22,976 nucleotides of DNA, taken from assembly GCA_022562335.1 (NCBI GenBank), contig JADFPM010000010.1, positions 1 to 22,976 of the forward strand, read 5' to 3'. Below, piece by piece: positions 7,973-15,247 of the stretch. Under the pieces are notes generated by a model. The model saw only the letters and a program-made list of their open reading frames with translations, ran no database searches and had not been told where the DNA came from. The stretch is from Chloroflexota bacterium (GTDB lineage Bacteria; Chloroflexota; Dehalococcoidia; Lucifugimonadales; UBA3495). The translations under genes and the position numbers were made by a program. Position 1 is the stretch's first letter. Every line of letters starts with the position of its first letter.

Positions 7973-9625
7973 CTACTGGTCCCCGACAGGTGGCCTCATC
8001 TTGTGCCAGGGAGTGTCCTGTTCGTAAGCGTGGGCCGCGCGAAAGACGGCCTCCTCGTCGAACCGTTTGGCCATAATCTGGAGACCCAGTGGTAACCCGT
8101 CCCGAGTGAAACCGCATGGCACCGAAATAGCCGGAACGCCCGCGAATGGAGCGGCGTTTGAAAATGAGAAATTCCATATCTCATCCAGGGCCTGCTGCTT
8201 CGACGAAAGGGCCTGCTTGGTATCTTGAATTCGCGGGGGTGGCGCAGCCTGATACGGCGACAGTAACACGTCATAGCGCTCGCAGGCTTCAAGCACCTGG
8301 CGGCGTAGCAAATTTCGTAGTTGAAGCGCTCGCTGGTAGAGAACGGCCGGTAACAGACCCGGCAGCAGATTGAACCTTCGAGCGGCGGCGTCGTACCGGT
8401 CCGGCGACTGCATGAGGTGCTTCCACTGGAGGGCCGTACGGTCGGATCCTCCGGCGCCACTGATTACCCCGCTCAGGGTTATGGTTGGGATGGACACCTC
8501 CTCCACGGTGGCGCCCAAACCCTCGAACCGGCGCAGCGCCTCTGCCACCGCGGCCTTAACCTCGGAGTGGAGGTGGGCCGCTTCCATGGTTTCCTTGACG
8601 ACCCCCACCCGCATCCCGCGGATGTTGCCATCCAGAGCGGCCATGTAATCGGGCACCGGCAAGTTGGCGGTTATCGGGTCGTTGGGGTCGTAGCCCGCAA
8701 TGACGTTCATTAAAAGCGCGCAATCGGCAACGGTCCGCACCAACGGTCCGGCCGTGTCTTGAGACCACACAGCGGGGATGACGCCGTGCATGCTCACTCG
8801 ACCCCAAGACGGCCGCAATCCTACGCAGCTGTTGTTGGCCGCCGGCCGCCGTATAGACCCGCCGGTGTCCTCACCCAAGGCCCCCGCACAAAGAGCCGCC
8901 GCCGTGGCGATCCCCGATCCGGTGCTGGAGCCCCCGGCGTCGTGATCCAGATTCCAGGGATTGCGGGGTTGGCCGTAGGGGAACTCAAGAGTGAGCGGAG
9001 TGGCCCATTCCGTCATATTCAGCTTGCCCAGCATGATGGCGCCCGCCTCGTGCAATTTTGCCACGGCAGTAGCATCGTAATCAGGCTTGAACTCGGACAA
9101 GATGAGGGAGCCGCACGTGGTGCGCACTCCCTTGGTGTAAAACTCGTCCTTATATGCCAGGGGAATACCGTGCAACAGTCCCAGCTCCGAACCCTCCGAC
9201 AGGGCGCGCTCCGCCGCTCGGGCCTCTTGCCGGGCGCTTTCAGGCAACACGGTGATGTACGACTTCAGGTCGCCGTCGAACTGGCCGATACGTTGCAGGT
9301 ACAGGTCGGTCAGTTCCACCGGCGATAGCTGTCGGGTACGGATCAAGTGGGCCAGCTCGGTGATCGGTTTGTAGGCCAGGGGCGCATCGCTTTCCACCGT
9401 CAGTGGCGGCGCGGGCCGGGGCTCCCGATGGTGGGATGGCAGCTCAAAAGGGTGGGCCAGCGCAGGCAGGGCTTTCAACTCATCCAGTGGGTATTGGTCC
9501 AGCACCTGTGACGCTTCCAGGAGAGCGTTTAGGCGGAATGTAAGGTGCTCCACGTCTTCGTCGAGGATTCGGAGCCCGGCGATGCGGGCCATTTCGAGCA
9601 TCTGTTCCTGGGACAGGTCGGCCAT
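7973..9625 (-). CDS. Amidase with fused N-terminal GatC/AtzG-like domain
   Basis: Amidase-signature hydrolase, 550 aa from the ATG at 9625, chosen because AAGGAGG lies just upstream; the frame is open to 9757 but without support. The Ser-cisSer-Lys triad is Lys159 (IPLAYKDE), Ser233 (GGSSTGS) and Ser257 (DTGGSIRRP). Residues 1-60 read like GatC or AtzG, the small subunits that pair with GatA or AtzE: they contain ARIAGLRILDEDVEHLTFRLNALLE and end in LAHP. Such subunits are usually separate proteins. The enzyme probably hydrolyses a carboxamide or ureido product made by the hydantoinase 74 bp downstream. A true tRNA amidotransferase is unlikely because gatB is absent. Confidence 0.9.
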   Translation of the reverse strand: MADLSQEQMLEMARIAGLRILDEDVEHLTFRLNALLEASQVLDQYPLDELKALPALAHPFELPSHHREPRPAPPLTVESDAPLAYKPITELAHLIRTRQLSPVELTDLYLQRIGQFDGDLKSYITVLPESARQEARAAERALSEGSELGLLHGIPLAYKDEFYTKGVRTTCGSLILSEFKPDYDATAVAKLHEAGAIMLGKLNMTEWATPLTLEFPYGQPRNPWNLDHDAGGSSTGSGIATAAALCAGALGEDTGGSIRRPAANNSCVGLRPSWGRVSMHGVIPAVWSQDTAGPLVRTVADCALLMNVIAGYDPNDPITANLPVPDYMAALDGNIRGMRVGVVKETMEAAHLHSEVKAAVAEALRRFEGLGATVEEVSIPTITLSGVISGAGGSDRTALQWKHLMQSPDRYDAAARRFNLLPGLLPAVLYQRALQLRNLLRRQVLEACERYDVLLSPYQAAPPPRIQDTKQALSSKQQALDEIWNFSFSNAAPFAGVPAISVPCGFTRDGLPLGLQIMAKRFDEEAVFRAAHAYEQDTPWHKMRPPVGDQ

Positions 9626-9823
9626 GGTTGGCGCCTCCTTAGGGATCATCAGCGACTTACTTTGAGGGATGGCCGGGCATTCGTCCACCGACTTTGCACC
9701 AGAAGTCCAGAGGTCCTTCAAAGTGGGCCGCCTCGTCCGGGCCGCCCATGGACCCACTGAGCCGGCCTAAAAGTATATTGGCGGAGACCGGAGTTCCTAC
9801 TCGCGAAATTCGGGCTGCGTTGC

Positions 9824-10453
9824 CTACGATTCCAGATCCCTGAGTACCGCGCGGCAAGGCGCACCGTCACTACCCCTCAGTGGGATCGGCAAGCACATAA
9901 GCTCGTAGCGTCCCGGTGCCACCTCCGACAAGTCTATCCCTTCAAGCAGGACGACTCCGTGATCCAAGAACGCACGGTGCACCGGCACCTGTTCATCAGC
10001 GTGGGCCACGGAGAGATAGTCCAAGCCCACCAACTCAACCCCTTGCTCCACCAGGGACTGCGCAGCCTCAACCGAGAATGCCGCGAAGTCGGGGTCGTAT
10101 TCTCGCTGGTGGAGCAATCCGGAATTGCGGGTCTTGAACAGTACCCTGGTGGCGCCCTCTAGCCGTATCCCGGCGACATGCTCTTTGGTGATATACCTCT
10201 CCGCTTCGACCGCATAAACTAGGGCCGGTCCGATAAAACGCTCGAGAGGCAACTGGTCGATGGTCGTACCCTGCTCAACAAAATGAAAGGGAGCGTCGAT
10301 GTGGGTACCCGAATGGACGCTCATATTCACCGCCGAGCTGTTGTTGGGGTCTCCGTTGCTCATCCGTCGGCGCTCGGTGAGCTCGAAAGGTGGCGAGGTA
10401 ACCCACCGGATGGTCTCACCCGAAAGCTTTAGAGAGATATCGTGAAATGACAT
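9824..10453 (-). CDS. Cyclase family protein (kynurenine formamidase-like)
   Basis: Small metal-dependent hydrolase (209 aa) of the cyclase/KynB family. The signature HSGTHIDAPFHF spans residues 47-58, with His47, His51, Asp53 and His57 as likely metal ligands. The later segment LDYLSVAHADEQVPVHRAFLDHG and LLEGIDL are also family-typical. Members hydrolyse N-formyl arylamines, isatin or related amides. The start ATG is preceded by a GGGGGG-containing stretch rather than a classic site. It is the first gene before the amidase (198-bp gap), and two inverted repeats lie 70-120 bp upstream. Confidence 0.9.
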   Translation of the reverse strand: MSFHDISLKLSGETIRWVTSPPFELTERRRMSNGDPNNSSAVNMSVHSGTHIDAPFHFVEQGTTIDQLPLERFIGPALVYAVEAERYITKEHVAGIRLEGATRVLFKTRNSGLLHQREYDPDFAAFSVEAAQSLVEQGVELVGLDYLSVAHADEQVPVHRAFLDHGVVLLEGIDLSEVAPGRYELMCLPIPLRGSDGAPCRAVLRDLES

Positions 10454-10471
10454 CTGTGCCCCCCGTAACGG

Positions 10472-10495
10472 ACTATTGCCGCGAATCTAAAAGTG
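10472..10495. repeat. Possible degenerate repeat-family element
   Basis: On the minus strand CACT is followed, after an inserted TTTAG, by ATTCGCG and a near match to CATAGT. With small insertions this aligns with the minus-strand reading of copy 2 (15159-15179). It lies about 90 bp beyond the Fe-ADH remnant, similar to the 69-bp distance between the intact Fe-ADH and copy 2. The alignment needs several gaps, so it is weak. Confidence 0.25.
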
Positions 10496-10523
10496 GTAAA
10501 CAAGGCCGTTAGTGTTGACCTGG

Positions 10524-10573
10524 TATTCCAGGGTCGCGATAAGCTGGAATAAACGATATTAACGCATAATATC
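10524..10573. promoter_or_regulatory. Tandem inverted repeats upstream of the cyclase
   Basis: Two separate perfect inverted repeats. TATTCCAG (10524-10531) pairs with CTGGAATA (10544-10551) across 12 bases. GATATTA (10555-10561) pairs with TAATATC (10567-10573) across five bases. They lie in the leader of the cyclase-amidase-hydantoinase genes and are plausible operators. No clear -35/-10 pair could be assigned. Confidence 0.45.
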
Positions 10574-10584
10574 AGGCACTCAAT

Positions 10585-10719
10585 TGAATACTGAAGCAAT
10601 CCCTTGAGGTCGTCGTGCCAGCAGGGTAGGCAGCGCTCCGACCCGGTCCCAACGGGTATGCTCAACCAAGGTCTCCATGCCGTCCGAGGCAGGGTGATGC
10701 CGACCGGCTGCCCGTGGGC
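10585..10719 (-). pseudogene. Fe-type alcohol dehydrogenase remnant with internal deletion
   Basis: On the minus strand the sequence encodes AHGQPVGITLP, then SDGMETLVEHTRWDRVGALP, then in a shifted frame DDLKGLLQ. These match residues about 267-276, 329-347 and 354-361 of the intact Fe-ADH at 15248-16342, where the same pieces read AHGQAVGITLP, SDGLETLLEHTRWDRVSALP and DDLRMLLQ. The 52 codons between the first two blocks are gone, with a short TCG match at the junction. Reading frame is lost at the junction and again near the end. The upstream part is absent, replaced by the LLM gene whose stop codon abuts it. Clearly a dead fragment of a paralogue. Confidence 0.85.
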
Positions 10720-10721
10720 CA

Positions 10722-11624
10722 TTAGACGAACTGCGGCATAACCGACCGGGAGAAGCGCTCCATGGTGGACAGGACCGAGTCGACGGTCTCGTCGTTAAGT
10801 TCGGGGATGCTATAGAAAGTGTCCATCACCAAGTGGTCGACGCCTAATTCCTGGAACCGGTTCACCGCCTCAATCACCCCCTCGGTGTTGCCCACGAGAG
10901 GCCAGTTATCGTGGGCCCGCTCCACGATCTTCATTGGGTGGCGCGCCGCTATCTGGATACTGTTGGGATCGCGTCCGTTCCGTTCCGCGATGCGCCTGAC
11001 CCGAGGCACACCCTCCTCCAAAAGTTGGAAGCTAGGGCGGGTCGGGTGCCAGGCGTCGCCGAACTCGGCGGCCCGCCTCATGGCCCTGCGGCTCCCTCCG
11101 CCGATCCAAAGCGGCGGATGAGGCTTCTGCACCGGCATGGGAAAAGCGTTCACGTCTGAGAAGTTGAAGTGGCTTCCCTGAAAATTGGGCGGCTGCCCGG
11201 TCCACAGATGTTTGATTACCCTAAGCGCCTCGTCCATGACCGATCCCCGCTCCTCCCAAGGGGCGTTCAAAGCCCGGTACTCCGGCTCCGCAGAACCGAC
11301 ACCCACCCCCATGATCAATCGCCCGTGGGAAAGCTGGTCTATCGTGGCGGCGATCTGAGCAGCGTGAAAAGGATTTCTCAGCGGCATGATGATAATGCTG
11401 GTGCCCAATGATATCCGCTGAGTGATTGCAGATACGTACGCCAGAACGCTAAATGGGTCGAAGTATCCCTTGCCGAAACGCTCCACGTCGGCGTCGGGTA
11501 CAGCGATGTGCTCGCTGACCCAGACCGAGTGGAATCCCATATTCTCGGCTTCCTGGGCCATCCGGTAGATCCCGTCGGCGGAAGCCACCTGCCGGTAGTG
11601 GGGGAGCATGATGCCAAACTTCAT
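10722..11624 (-). CDS. LLM-class (F420-type) oxidoreductase
   Basis: Luciferase-fold TIM-barrel oxidoreductase (300 aa). The N-terminus MKFGIMLPHY, GFHSVWVSEH near residue 35, LGTSIIIMPLRNP and LSHGRLIMGVGVG are typical of the probable F420-dependent (Rv2161c-like) branch, although FMN use cannot be excluded. A weak AGGAAG precedes the ATG at 11624. It could oxidise a substrate delivered to the hydrolases downstream. It sits between a binding-protein gene (141 bp upstream) and the Fe-ADH remnant and cyclase downstream, all on the minus strand. Confidence 0.9.
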   Translation of the reverse strand: MKFGIMLPHYRQVASADGIYRMAQEAENMGFHSVWVSEHIAVPDADVERFGKGYFDPFSVLAYVSAITQRISLGTSIIIMPLRNPFHAAQIAATIDQLSHGRLIMGVGVGSAEPEYRALNAPWEERGSVMDEALRVIKHLWTGQPPNFQGSHFNFSDVNAFPMPVQKPHPPLWIGGGSRRAMRRAAEFGDAWHPTRPSFQLLEEGVPRVRRIAERNGRDPNSIQIAARHPMKIVERAHDNWPLVGNTEGVIEAVNRFQELGVDHLVMDTFYSIPELNDETVDSVLSTMERFSRSVMPQFV

Positions 11625-11765
11625 GACGTTAACTTCCTATCGTGCGAAAATGTGGCCTGGCTCCGCATATTTCAGTCAATTCCCCAACTAGAGTTGTGCT
11701 TAAAGCGACTTCTGGATCCCGGCAAGGCTCGATGGCCTTCGACAGGTCTGCTGGCTCGAAACTAC

Positions 11766-12689
11766 CTACGCTAGGGCTGCCTGAGCGAGTTCTGGCCGGA
11801 CCACTCTCGCGTAGTCCTGACGTTGCTGCACCATGCCGGCGGCCACCAGAATGTCCTGAAGGCCTTCGAACTCTGGCTCCTTTAGGTGAGGGTCTGGCGG
11901 CCAGGTGTCCTGATCTTTGTACCTCGACACCGACCGAACGATCAGCTCTTTTGTCACCCCTGGGAAGAAAGGCGCCACGATCTCGCCAACTGTTGCCGGT
12001 TCGCTATCTCGCAGCCAGGTTAGAGCCCGGGCGTAACCCTTGATAAAACGGTCCACCAAATCCGGATTCCGGTCCAGGAAGTTATTTGTCGCCGCAAAAG
12101 AGCTGTAGGCAATATGGCCGTTGGCCGGACCCAACGCCACTGCCAAGCTGGCCGTCCCGTCTGCAATGAGCTGCTCCGCGGCTGGTTCAGGCAGATGGAT
12201 GAAGTCTCCCTGCCCACTTTGAAAGGTGGCGACGGCCTCATCCAGTGGCAACCCAGGTATCATGTTCACCTCCGCCGGGTCTACGCCGTTATTACGCATG
12301 GCGAACTGGAACGATGCCGGGGGCATGGCAGAGAACCCCACCGGAATAACCGTGGCCCCCCTTAAGGCTTCCCATTGGAACCGGGCGTCAGTGGGCCGGC
12401 TCAATACGAAAAATCCATCTCGGGCGTTAATCTTGGCGATGTGGATGGGCACGTCATCGGCTCCCCCATCTGCCAAGATAATGGAACCCATTATCCCGCT
12501 TCCCGAGATATCGGCCGCTCCCTGGTTTAACGCGCTGGTGACGTTGGCGAACTGGGGCGGGCAAGTCTTGAACGTAACGTCCAGACCTTCGCTCTCCAAG
12601 AAACCCCCGGCGACGGACACGTAAATAGGGGTGTAGAAGACCGTGCGAAACACCTCCATTAGGCGAAGGGACCGGCCGTTAGCAGCCAT
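11766..12689 (-). CDS. NMT1/THI5-like substrate-binding protein without signal peptide
   Basis: Periplasmic-binding-fold protein (307 aa) of the NMT1/THI5/SsuA class. Typical segments are FRTVFYTPIYVSVAGGFLESEGLDV near the start, ADISGSGIMGSI near residue 57, and AYSSFAATNNFLDRNPDLVDRFIKGYARAL near the C-terminus. The start is firm because AAGGAGGT lies at ideal spacing upstream. Nevertheless the N-terminus (MAANGRSLRL) begins directly with the fold, with no signal peptide or lipobox, and no permease or ATPase gene is in the window. It may act as a cytoplasmic ligand-binding protein or enzyme. Family ligands include aminopyrimidines, sulfonates and nitriles. Confidence 0.85.
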   Translation of the reverse strand: MAANGRSLRLMEVFRTVFYTPIYVSVAGGFLESEGLDVTFKTCPPQFANVTSALNQGAADISGSGIMGSIILADGGADDVPIHIAKINARDGFFVLSRPTDARFQWEALRGATVIPVGFSAMPPASFQFAMRNNGVDPAEVNMIPGLPLDEAVATFQSGQGDFIHLPEPAAEQLIADGTASLAVALGPANGHIAYSSFAATNNFLDRNPDLVDRFIKGYARALTWLRDSEPATVGEIVAPFFPGVTKELIVRSVSRYKDQDTWPPDPHLKEPEFEGLQDILVAAGMVQQRQDYARVVRPELAQAALA

Positions 12690-12725
12690 GAGACCTCCTT
12701 GCTTTAGGTAGTGAAGGAAGTGGTA

Positions 12726-12932
12726 TTAGGGGGCTAGGCCTGCCGCACCAGGCCCGCTGCCGTGGGGGCCAGCTTTCCCTTTAGACTCATAAGGTTGCGG
12801 CTTGATCTCGTGTATGGCGGGAATGACTTCCTTGCCCAGTAACTCGATAGAGCGCATCACATCCTTGTGGTCCATTGCCCGCTCATTGCCGTAGATGTGC
12901 AAATAGCCAGGACTCAGCTTAAGAGCATCGAT
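12726..12932 (-). pseudogene. C-terminal remnant of a luciferase-like monooxygenase
   Basis: An open minus-strand frame of 68 codons plus stop, preceded by an in-frame stop, encodes IDALKLSPGYLHIYGN, then MDHKDVMRSIELLGKEVIPA and a Gly/Pro-rich tail. The IELLGKEVIPAI block is typical of the last helix of larger luciferase-like monooxygenases, different from the smaller LLM enzyme downstream. About 80 percent of the gene is missing. It ends 37 bp before the binding-protein start, suggesting the two once formed an operon. Assignment rests on one motif block and is moderate. Confidence 0.6.
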
Positions 12933-12940
12933 TCACTCCG

Positions 12941-13268
12941 TCAAACTCCGAGGTCCCGGTAGGCGTCAAGCACCTCTTGAGATACCTTCTTATCATGAGC
13001 CTCAGCACGAATTTTCTTTAATTCTTCATCCAATAATTTCCGGATTTCGTGATCCGAAATTAAAGATGGTCGAGTCGGTTACCTCCGAGGGAATACCGCT
13101 GGTCCAATCCGGAAAATCTGGCGAATCTTGAACATCCACTTCGCCATCCATGACATCCAGCGCTCCTTCCAAAGCCCGCTTGTCCCGGCGGCAGTCCTCA
13201 TGGGAGTAGAGGCCGTCCACGTAGGCCCTGCCCACTCTCCAGCCGTCGCTCCGTCTGTTGATGTTCAT
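12941..13268 (-). pseudogene. Frameshifted gene of unknown function
   Basis: Reading from an ATG at 13268 the frame gives MNINRRSDGWRVGRAYVDG, DCRRDKRALEGALDVMDGE and TSGIPSEVTDSTIFNFGSRNPEII, then stops at about 13026. A second frame, overlapping at that point, continues with LLDEELKKIRAEAHDKKVSQ and EVLDAYRDLGV to a stop at 12941. Joined, they make a plausible soluble protein of about 110 aa with charged helices at its end. I do not recognise the family. The break falls in a near-palindrome (13035-13061). Either one indel has killed the gene or a recoding event joins the frames; the former is simpler given the broken neighbours. Confidence 0.55.
13035..13061. repeat. Quasi-palindrome at the frameshift
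   Basis: AATTTCCGGAT (13035-13045) and ATCCGAAATT (13052-13061) pair around six bases, with one extra C in the left arm. The reading frame of the surrounding gene breaks at this spot. Confidence 0.5.
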
Positions 13269-13504
13269 GAGGCGTACTCGCCTGGGGGTTTGGCAGAAAC
13301 CATATCCCACGCAGGAATGAGAGAGGATTGACAAGCACCAAAGACCGACACTAAGCTCCAACTACTCTGCTCGGGCCCTGTGGTGGGCCGATACAGGGAG
13401 TCTCGGTTGATATTTCGAGGCATCCCAAAACGTCCTATCCTTATGGGGAATCAGTTACATCTGGAAGATCCTAGTCTAGAAGACAAATCAATGATGGAGG
13501 GTTC
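13269..13504. other. Divergent intergenic region upstream of the GMC gene
   Basis: A 236-bp stretch between the frameshifted gene (-) and the GMC oxidoreductase (+). TTGATA occurs at 13407-13412 but without a well-spaced -10. GGAGGG at 13496-13501 serves the GMC start. I see no further gene or strong repeat. Confidence 0.5.
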
Positions 13505-15079
13505 ATGAAATATGATGTTGTTATCGTCGGCGGTGGAGCTGCAGGATCGGTATTGGCCAGCAGATTGGCTGAAAACGCGAACACCTCCGTTCTGTTACTG
13601 GAAGCCGGGACCGATTACCCTGATCCAGCCAACCTTCCGGACGAAATAAAGTTCGGCAACACAAGTTATGCGGAATCTCCAGACTCGGAACACAACTGGG
13701 CCCTGCGCGGAATAATCACCGAGGAGCAGGGGGAGATACACGTGGCGCAAGGCAAGGTGATCGGGGGAGGGTCGTCCATCAACGGTCAGGCCATGCAGAG
13801 GGGGCTACCCGAGGATTTCGACTCCTGGTCTGCCATGGGCAACGACGAATGGTCCTATGACAAGATACTCCCTTTCTTTAGGAAATGTGAACGCGATCTA
13901 GACATTAAGGATGATTTTCACGGTACCGACGGACCGATGCCGGTAAGGCGCCGTCAATCAGGTCCATTGTCGGACATCCAAAAGGCCTTCCACGCGGCCT
14001 GTATGGATGCGGGTTACGGGGTAGTTGAGGACACCAATGGCGCGAACCCCTCGGGCGTTGGCGTTTGGCCATCGAACAACCTGGACGGCTGGAGGATGAG
14101 CGCCGCTATCACTCACCTAAATCCCATGCGCCACCGCCTTAACCTTACGGTGAGGGGAGGGGTTTTCGTCAGGAAGGTGTTGATCAAGGATCTAAAGGCC
14201 GTCGGTGTGGAAGTAGAAAGCGGAGGCGAGGTTTTCAACGTCGAAGCAGACCGTGTCGTGTTGAGCGCGGGGGCTCTCAAGTCACCCCACCTGCTCATGC
14301 TATCGGGAATCGGCCCCAGTGACCAGCTTCAGCAATTCGGGATACCTCTCGTTCATGAACTTCCCGGTGTGGGACAGAACCTGTTCAACCACCTGAGCGC
14401 CCAGATCACCTTTAAAGTCAAAGACGGGATGACCCTGACCGCTGATGCCGATGCGGCGCGCTTTTGTTTGCACTACACCTCCGCCGGGTCGAGCGAAGTC
14501 AATGATATGTTGCTGAGGACCACCCCAATGGTAGACGAACGCCCGGAGCGCGTTCCTGGTCTACGGACCAAGTTCCTGAACGGTGAAGTTCCACCTGACC
14601 GAGTGGCGCGAATCTCGTGCACCCTCGGGTTGCCCGATGGCTCCGGATACGTAAAGCTTGCGTCTGCCGATCCCGCAGTGCAGCCTGCCTTTAACTATCG
14701 CTATCTTCAGCATCCAAACGACATTCGCCGTGTGCGGGAGGGTGTGCGGATGGCAATCAGCTTCCTGGAATCCAATGCGTATAAAGACGTAGCCGACTAC
14801 CGGCTACACCCAACGGATGACATTTTGGCTGACGACGCCGCCTTAGACCTCTATATACGCCAAACCGTGGGAACCGCCAGACACGTCTCCGGGACCTGCA
14901 AGATGGGGCCCGATTCCGACCCTATGGCGGTTGTTGACCAATACTGCAGCGTCAAGGGAGTAGAAGGGTTGTCGGTGGTTGACGCGTCGGTGATGCCTCG
15001 GATTCCAAGGTCAGGTGGCGCCCACGCGACGGTTCTCATGATAGGGGAACGTGCCGTCGAGTGGATAGCGCCGGCTTAA
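13505..15079 (+). CDS. GMC-family FAD oxidoreductase
   Basis: Flavoprotein of the glucose-methanol-choline family (524 aa, normal length) that oxidises an alcohol or amino-alcohol. It has the FAD Rossmann motif VVIVGGGAAGS near the N-terminus, LLLEAG, GGGSSINGQAMQRG near residue 90, and the second GMC signature LSAGALKSPHLLMLSGIGP near 255. The active-site pair is His460 (HVSGTCKMG) and His507 (GGAHATV), a His-His arrangement like glucose and aryl-alcohol oxidases rather than the His-Asn of choline dehydrogenase. GGAGGG is three bases upstream of the ATG, a tight spacing. It converges on the Fe-ADH, which could act on the same pathway. Confidence 0.94.
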   Translation: MKYDVVIVGGGAAGSVLASRLAENANTSVLLLEAGTDYPDPANLPDEIKFGNTSYAESPDSEHNWALRGIITEEQGEIHVAQGKVIGGGSSINGQAMQRGLPEDFDSWSAMGNDEWSYDKILPFFRKCERDLDIKDDFHGTDGPMPVRRRQSGPLSDIQKAFHAACMDAGYGVVEDTNGANPSGVGVWPSNNLDGWRMSAAITHLNPMRHRLNLTVRGGVFVRKVLIKDLKAVGVEVESGGEVFNVEADRVVLSAGALKSPHLLMLSGIGPSDQLQQFGIPLVHELPGVGQNLFNHLSAQITFKVKDGMTLTADADAARFCLHYTSAGSSEVNDMLLRTTPMVDERPERVPGLRTKFLNGEVPPDRVARISCTLGLPDGSGYVKLASADPAVQPAFNYRYLQHPNDIRRVREGVRMAISFLESNAYKDVADYRLHPTDDILADDAALDLYIRQTVGTARHVSGTCKMGPDSDPMAVVDQYCSVKGVEGLSVVDASVMPRIPRSGGAHATVLMIGERAVEWIAPA

Positions 15080-15101
15080 CGGCGCTTCACCGCCCATCAT
15101 T

Positions 15102-15120
15102 CAAGGCCAATGTGGCCTTG
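15102..15120. terminator. Hairpin between convergent genes
   Basis: CAAGGCCA and TGGCCTTG form a perfect 8-bp stem with a three-base ATG loop, between the ends of the GMC gene and the Fe-ADH. No T-tract follows on either strand, so it may be a weak or non-canonical bidirectional terminator. Confidence 0.4.
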
Positions 15121-15158
15121 GAGGCATTTGGGACTTTTCCACAAATTAGGACGTGGAG

Positions 15159-15179
15159 TGACACTATGCGCGAATAGTG
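15159..15179 (+). repeat. Repeat-family element, copy 2
   Basis: TGACACTAT-GCGC-GAATAGTG; the inner inverted repeat CACTAT/ATAGTG spans 15162-15179. It lies between the 3' ends of convergent genes, where a promoter operator is not expected. It is in the same orientation as copy 3 (17902-17922), and the two bracket the Fe-ADH/amidohydrolase pair. Confidence 0.7.
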
Positions 15180-15247
15180 CGTCTGAATCCTGACCACTCT
15201 ACCGGAGAACAGGTAATGCCAAACCACCCATTCGCAGCCGGCGGGCT

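Noticed and set aside
9626..9757. N-terminal extension of the GatC-like amidase
   Set aside because: AAGGAGG directly precedes ATG 9625, and the GatC-like homology begins there.
9657..9857. 66-codon minus-strand open frame between the cyclase and the amidase
   Set aside because: It overlaps the cyclase end and has no recognisable motif or ribosome-binding site. It could be a remnant, but nothing supports a call.
10472..10495. A full additional copy of the repeat element next to the Fe-ADH remnant
   Set aside because: The alignment needs three insertions, so it is listed only as a weak degenerate element.
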